From Rubrivivax sp. (GTDB taxonomy: Bacteria > Pseudomonadota > Gammaproteobacteria > Burkholderiales > Burkholderiaceae), in NCBI GenBank assembly GCA_004211235.1, contig SEEY01000008.1, positions 1-19,202 of the forward strand: DNA of 19,202 nt, given 5' to 3'. The translations under genes and the position numbers were made by a program. Under the pieces are notes generated by a model. That model saw only the letters and a list, made by a program, of their open reading frames with translations, had not been told where the DNA came from and ran no database searches. Below are positions 16,599-19,202 of this stretch, in pieces. The first letter of the stretch is position 1. Each line of letters opens with the position of its first letter.

Positions 16599-17243
16599 AT
16601 GCGCATCGATTTCATCTCTGACGTGGTCTGCCCCTGGTGTGCCATCGGCCTGTATTCCCTGGAGGCCGCTGCCGCGCGCATCCCCGGTCTGACACTGGAC
16701 CTGCACTTCCATCCCTTCGAGCTCAACCCCGGCATGGCGCCGGAGGGGCAGGACATCGAAGAGCACCTGGCGCAGAAATACGGCGCCAGCCCGGCCCAGC
16801 TGGCCGGCACCCAGCAGGCCATTCGCGAGCGCGGCACCGAGCTCGGCTTTGACTTCCGCATGGAATCCCGCAGCCGCATCTACAACACGCGTGACGCACA
16901 CCGCCTGCTGCACTGGGCGGACGAAGCTTTCGGCCCCACAGTGCAGCGCACGCTGAAGGTCGCGCTGCTGAAAGCCTATTTCACGGACGGGCGCAATGTC
17001 AGCGACCCCGCGGTGTTGCTGGAACTGGCCGCCGTCGCCGGCTTGCCTGACGCTGAGGCGCGTGAGCTGCTCGCCAGCGACCGCTACGACGCCGAGGTGG
17101 CGGCGGCGGAACGTGAGGCGCAGAACCAGGGCATCAATTCCGTGCCCGCCATCGTCGTCAACCAGCAGCATCTCATCCAGGGTGGGCAGTCGATCGATGT
17201 GTTCGAGAAGCTGCTGCGCCAAGTCATCGCCCGCCGCGAATAA
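16599..17243 (+). CDS. DsbA/FrnE-family thioredoxin-fold oxidoreductase
   Basis: A 214-aa cytoplasmic (no signal peptide) DsbA-like protein of the FrnE/2-hydroxychromene isomerase-like subfamily. A CPWC active site sits at residues 11-14 within DFISDVVCPWCAIG. The helical insertion typical of DsbA spans roughly residues 50-150 (HPFELNPGMAPEGQDIEEHL and onward). The cis-proline loop is GINSVPAIVVN near residue 185, followed by LIQGGQSIDVFEKLL. FrnE proteins act as cytoplasmic disulfide isomerases or stress-related thiol oxidoreductases. The ATG at 16599 is chosen because the fold starts there; no strong ribosome binding site precedes it. Neighbouring yghU and GST genes make this a small thiol-redox block. 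Confidence 0.92.
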   Translation: MRIDFISDVVCPWCAIGLYSLEAAAARIPGLTLDLHFHPFELNPGMAPEGQDIEEHLAQKYGASPAQLAGTQQAIRERGTELGFDFRMESRSRIYNTRDAHRLLHWADEAFGPTVQRTLKVALLKAYFTDGRNVSDPAVLLELAAVAGLPDAEARELLASDRYDAEVAAAEREAQNQGINSVPAIVVNQQHLIQGGQSIDVFEKLLRQVIARRE

Positions 17244-17392
17244 GGGGCCGTCGTGACCGCAGGCAACTCCCCCCCTGCAGGCCCTCACCACGACCGCGCC
17301 GGAACCCGAAACTTGCCTGCTGTAACTGACCGACATCGCCTCTTTGTACCCTGGAGGCGCCGGCGGACCTGAGACAATCTCCGCCTGCTTCC

Positions 17393-17415
17393 GAAGCCCG
17401 CCGCCGGCGGGCTTC
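17393..17415 (+). terminator. Perfect 10-bp GC-rich hairpin upstream of rdgC
   Basis: GAAGCCCGCC (17393-17402), loop GCC, GGCGGGCTTC (17406-17415), then CTGTTTCT. The stem is strong and the downstream stretch is mildly T-rich. It could end the oxidoreductase transcript (about 150 bases downstream of its stop) or be a leader hairpin of rdgC, whose ATG is 17 bases further on. The rest of the 189-base interval 17244-17432 holds no ORF or clear promoter; GACAAT at 17373-17378 is a weak -10 candidate. Confidence 0.5.
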
Positions 17416-17432
17416 CTGTTTCTACAGCGCCC

Positions 17433-18404
17433 ATGTTCAAGAACCTGATCACCTACCGCATTGGCGAAGGCTGGCCGGCTGACGCCCAAGTGCTCGCCGA
17501 GCAACTCGCCAAGGAACCCTTTCTCACCTGCGCACCGACACAGCCCCTGGCCGTGGGCTGGGCGCCGCCGCGCGGCATCGAGCACGCGCCGCTGGTCGAG
17601 GTCGTCGACGGCCATTGGCTCGTCAAGCTCAAGCGCGAGGTGCGTCTGCTGCCCTCGTCCGTCGTGCAGGAGCGCATCGACGAACTGGCCGAGCACCTCG
17701 AAGCCACGACCGGTCGCAAGCCCGGCAAGAAGGCCAAGAAGGACCTGAAGGAACAGGCTACACACGAGCTGCTGCCGCGCGCGTTTACCAAGACGTCAGC
17801 GACGCAAGTGTGGATAGCGCCCAAGGACGGCCTGCTCTTCGTCGACGCCGGCTCCAGCAGCCGGGCGGACGAAGTCGTCACGCTGCTGATCCAGGCCAGC
17901 CCGGGCCTGAGCCTGCAGCTCGTGCAAACAGCAGAGAGCCCCGCCGCCTGCATGGCCGCGTGGCTGATGGACGGCGTGACGCCGGAGGGCTTCCAGATCG
18001 AGCGCGAGTGCGAGCTGAAAGGGAGCGACGACGAGAAGCCCGTCGTTCGCTACGCCCGCCACCCGCTGGACATCGACGAGGTTCGAGCCCACCTCACCAG
18101 CGGCAAGATGCCGACGCGCCTGGCGCTGTCATGGCGCGACCGTGTGGCATTCACGCTGACCGAAGGCTTCACGATCAAGAAGATCAGCTTCCTGGACCTC
18201 GCCTTCGAGGGCCGGCCCGAAGCCAGCGGCGACGAAGCCTTCGACGCCGACCTGGCGCTGGCCACCGGCGAGCTGGGCCGGCTGATTCCGGCGTTGATCG
18301 CGGGCCTGGGCGGCGAGCATGACTTCGCCAGCGGTGCCGCCCCTGCGCCGGCCGCCTTGCCGGAAACGGCCGAGGCCGTCAGCGAAGAAGCACCGCCCTG
18401 GTAA
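17433..18404 (+). CDS. rdgC: Recombination-associated protein RdgC
   Basis: A nucleoid-associated, ring-shaped DNA-binding protein that restrains RecA-promoted strand exchange. The 323 aa compare with 303 in E. coli. The conserved N-terminus MFKNLITYRI is followed by PTQPLAVGWAPPRG near residue 37, LVKLKREVRLLPSSVVQERIDEL near 64, a Lys-rich segment GRKPGKKAKKDLKEQA near 93-108, and LLPRAFTKTSATQVWI near 113. The central KMPTRLALSWRDRVAFTLTEGFTIKKISFLD stretch is typical. An Ala/Pro/Glu-rich tail of about 25 residues accounts for the extra length. No Shine-Dalgarno sequence is evident; a 10-bp hairpin ends 17 bases before the ATG. The stop lies 3 bases from the stop of the convergent gene. 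Confidence 0.96.
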   Translation: MFKNLITYRIGEGWPADAQVLAEQLAKEPFLTCAPTQPLAVGWAPPRGIEHAPLVEVVDGHWLVKLKREVRLLPSSVVQERIDELAEHLEATTGRKPGKKAKKDLKEQATHELLPRAFTKTSATQVWIAPKDGLLFVDAGSSSRADEVVTLLIQASPGLSLQLVQTAESPAACMAAWLMDGVTPEGFQIERECELKGSDDEKPVVRYARHPLDIDEVRAHLTSGKMPTRLALSWRDRVAFTLTEGFTIKKISFLDLAFEGRPEASGDEAFDADLALATGELGRLIPALIAGLGGEHDFASGAAPAPAALPETAEAVSEEAPPW

Positions 18405-18407
18405 GCC

Positions 18408-19202
18408 TTACTGGCAATACTCAATCGGCCGCGCCGCACGGACAGGCACGAGTGCCTGCAAAACGCCGCGCTCGTCAAACAAGGCCAGGAAGAAACTGCG
18501 CAGGCTGGGGGCACCGCTGGGGCAAGCCGGCGGCAGCAAGGGCTGGACGAACATGTCTGGCCAGTCGGGCACGCCGTTGTAGAAGGTCGAGAACATCAAT
18601 CCCAGGCCGCGCGGCGCGTGAACGTTCTTCGGATTGAAGGCAAAGCCGAGCCAGGCCGTCTCCTCCAGGCGCAGTCCTTCGAGCCCGACGTCCAGGCGTG
18701 GCGCCTTGACACGCGCATGGGCGTACTGACCGCCCTGTCCGTCAAGGGCTGTGAGGTTCGCCAACTCCTGGTGGAACACGGTGTTCGCGCCCGGCAGAGC
18801 GATGTCGAAAAGCCCGGCTGACGCTGTTGCCGCTCGCGCGATCACGGGCAGCAGCATGGCGCCCTGCGAGGTTGACTGCGGCATGCCGTCGCTGAGCTCC
18901 TTGAGCGCACCCGCCAGCCGCCGGGCGCCGAAATTGCTCAACGTCTCGCTGGTAGGCGTGAGCTTCAGCACCGTCCAGCCTGCCGTGGTGATCGCCTCGG
19001 CGGTGTAGTCCACCGCGGCCACACTGGCGATGCTGCCGGAGATGCGAACGGCATCGGCTGTGTAGCGCTTACCGGTTTCCGGCACGAAAACCGCTGTCGT
19101 GGCCACGGCGGACGGCCAATTCAGCGTCTGCGCCAGACTGTCTTGCACGATGAGACGCGCCTCGTGCTGCTCGCCCAGCCACGCAAGGCCCATGGGCGAG
19201 GT
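18408..19202 (-). CDS. Unrecognised protein, C-terminal 264 residues (5' end outside window)
   Basis: The frame is open from the right edge to a TAA at 18408-18410. A possible ATG sits at 19191-19193, but the frame continues to the edge, so the true start is probably outside. I do not recognise the family. The visible part has no membrane helix and mixes alanine-rich helices with hydrophobic strands (TAVFVPETGKRYTADAVRIS, WTVLKLTPTSETLSNFGARR). The end is Pro/aromatic-rich: STFYNGVPDWPDMFVQPLLPPACPSGAPSLRSFFLALF, followed by LQALVPVRAARPIEYCQ. It is convergent with rdgC, three bases apart. It uses more A/T than its neighbours at wobble positions by eye, a weak hint of a different history. Confidence 0.65.
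   Translation of the reverse strand, partial: TSPMGLAWLGEQHEARLIVQDSLAQTLNWPSAVATTAVFVPETGKRYTADAVRISGSIASVAAVDYTAEAITTAGWTVLKLTPTSETLSNFGARRLAGALKELSDGMPQSTSQGAMLLPVIARAATASAGLFDIALPGANTVFHQELANLTALDGQGGQYAHARVKAPRLDVGLEGLRLEETAWLGFAFNPKNVHAPRGLGLMFSTFYNGVPDWPDMFVQPLLPPACPSGAPSLRSFFLALFDERGVLQALVPVRAARPIEYCQ

Noticed and set aside
16509..17765. Upstream extension of yghU to a 710-aa protein
   Set aside because: It covers the CPWC oxidoreductase antisense and the rdgC start; YghU length and N-terminus match the family from 16508.

Overview
This window is a dense, very GC-rich stretch of bacterial chromosome. Gene content and order (enolase followed directly by ftsB, rdgC, gamma-carbonic anhydrase overlapping hslO, yghU) together with codon use point to a betaproteobacterium of the order Burkholderiales, probably in the Rubrivivax/Roseateles/Leptothrix neighbourhood. 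That placement is inferred from the proteins and was not tested by any search. I see no rRNA, tRNA, insertion sequence, prophage or CRISPR array, and no gene-free stretch longer than about 190 bases.

Layout. (1) 1-899: the 3' end of a DUF3999-family exported, membrane-anchored protein. (2) 995-3716, plus strand: eno, ftsB, pnuC and a NadR-type ribosylnicotinamide kinase, with gaps or overlaps of no more than 4 bases. The last two form a plausible nicotinamide riboside import-and-trap pair. (3) 3695-7237, minus strand: a very large (1180 aa) membrane protein I cannot name. It reads as a periplasmic type I binding-protein-like sensor domain joined to about nine further transmembrane helices and cytoplasmic segments. 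It is the most unusual gene here. (4) 7365-8923, minus strand: gamma-carbonic anhydrase and hslO (Hsp33) overlapping by 4 bases; Hsp33 carries an extra ~33-residue linker that looks like an in-frame dispersed repeat. (5) 8967-9752, plus: a DUF455 ferritin-like protein, divergent from the carbonic anhydrase across 43 bases. (6) 9812-14988, plus: a tight five-gene cluster of class III omega-aminotransferase, secreted phytase-like esterase, EamA/DMT exporter, PIG-L/LmbE deacetylase and aspartoacylase-type zinc amidohydrolase. It has a recognisable promoter, an operator-like inverted repeat and a hairpin over the first ribosome binding site. (7) 15007-16508, minus: yghU and a second glutathione S-transferase overlapping by 4 bases, divergent from (8) a DsbA/FrnE-type CPWC oxidoreductase at 16599-17243. 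(9) 17433-18404: rdgC, preceded by a perfect 10-bp hairpin. (10) 18408-19202, minus: an unrecognised protein running off the right edge.

Functionally most of the window is housekeeping: glycolysis, division, NAD salvage, redox proteostasis, recombination control. The candidates for something undescribed are the 1180-aa receptor-like membrane protein with its palindrome-bearing upstream region, and the five-gene aminotransferase/deacylase/exporter cluster. Three convergent gene pairs meet with almost no spacer (22-base overlap, 18-base gap, 3-base gap) and no obvious terminators.
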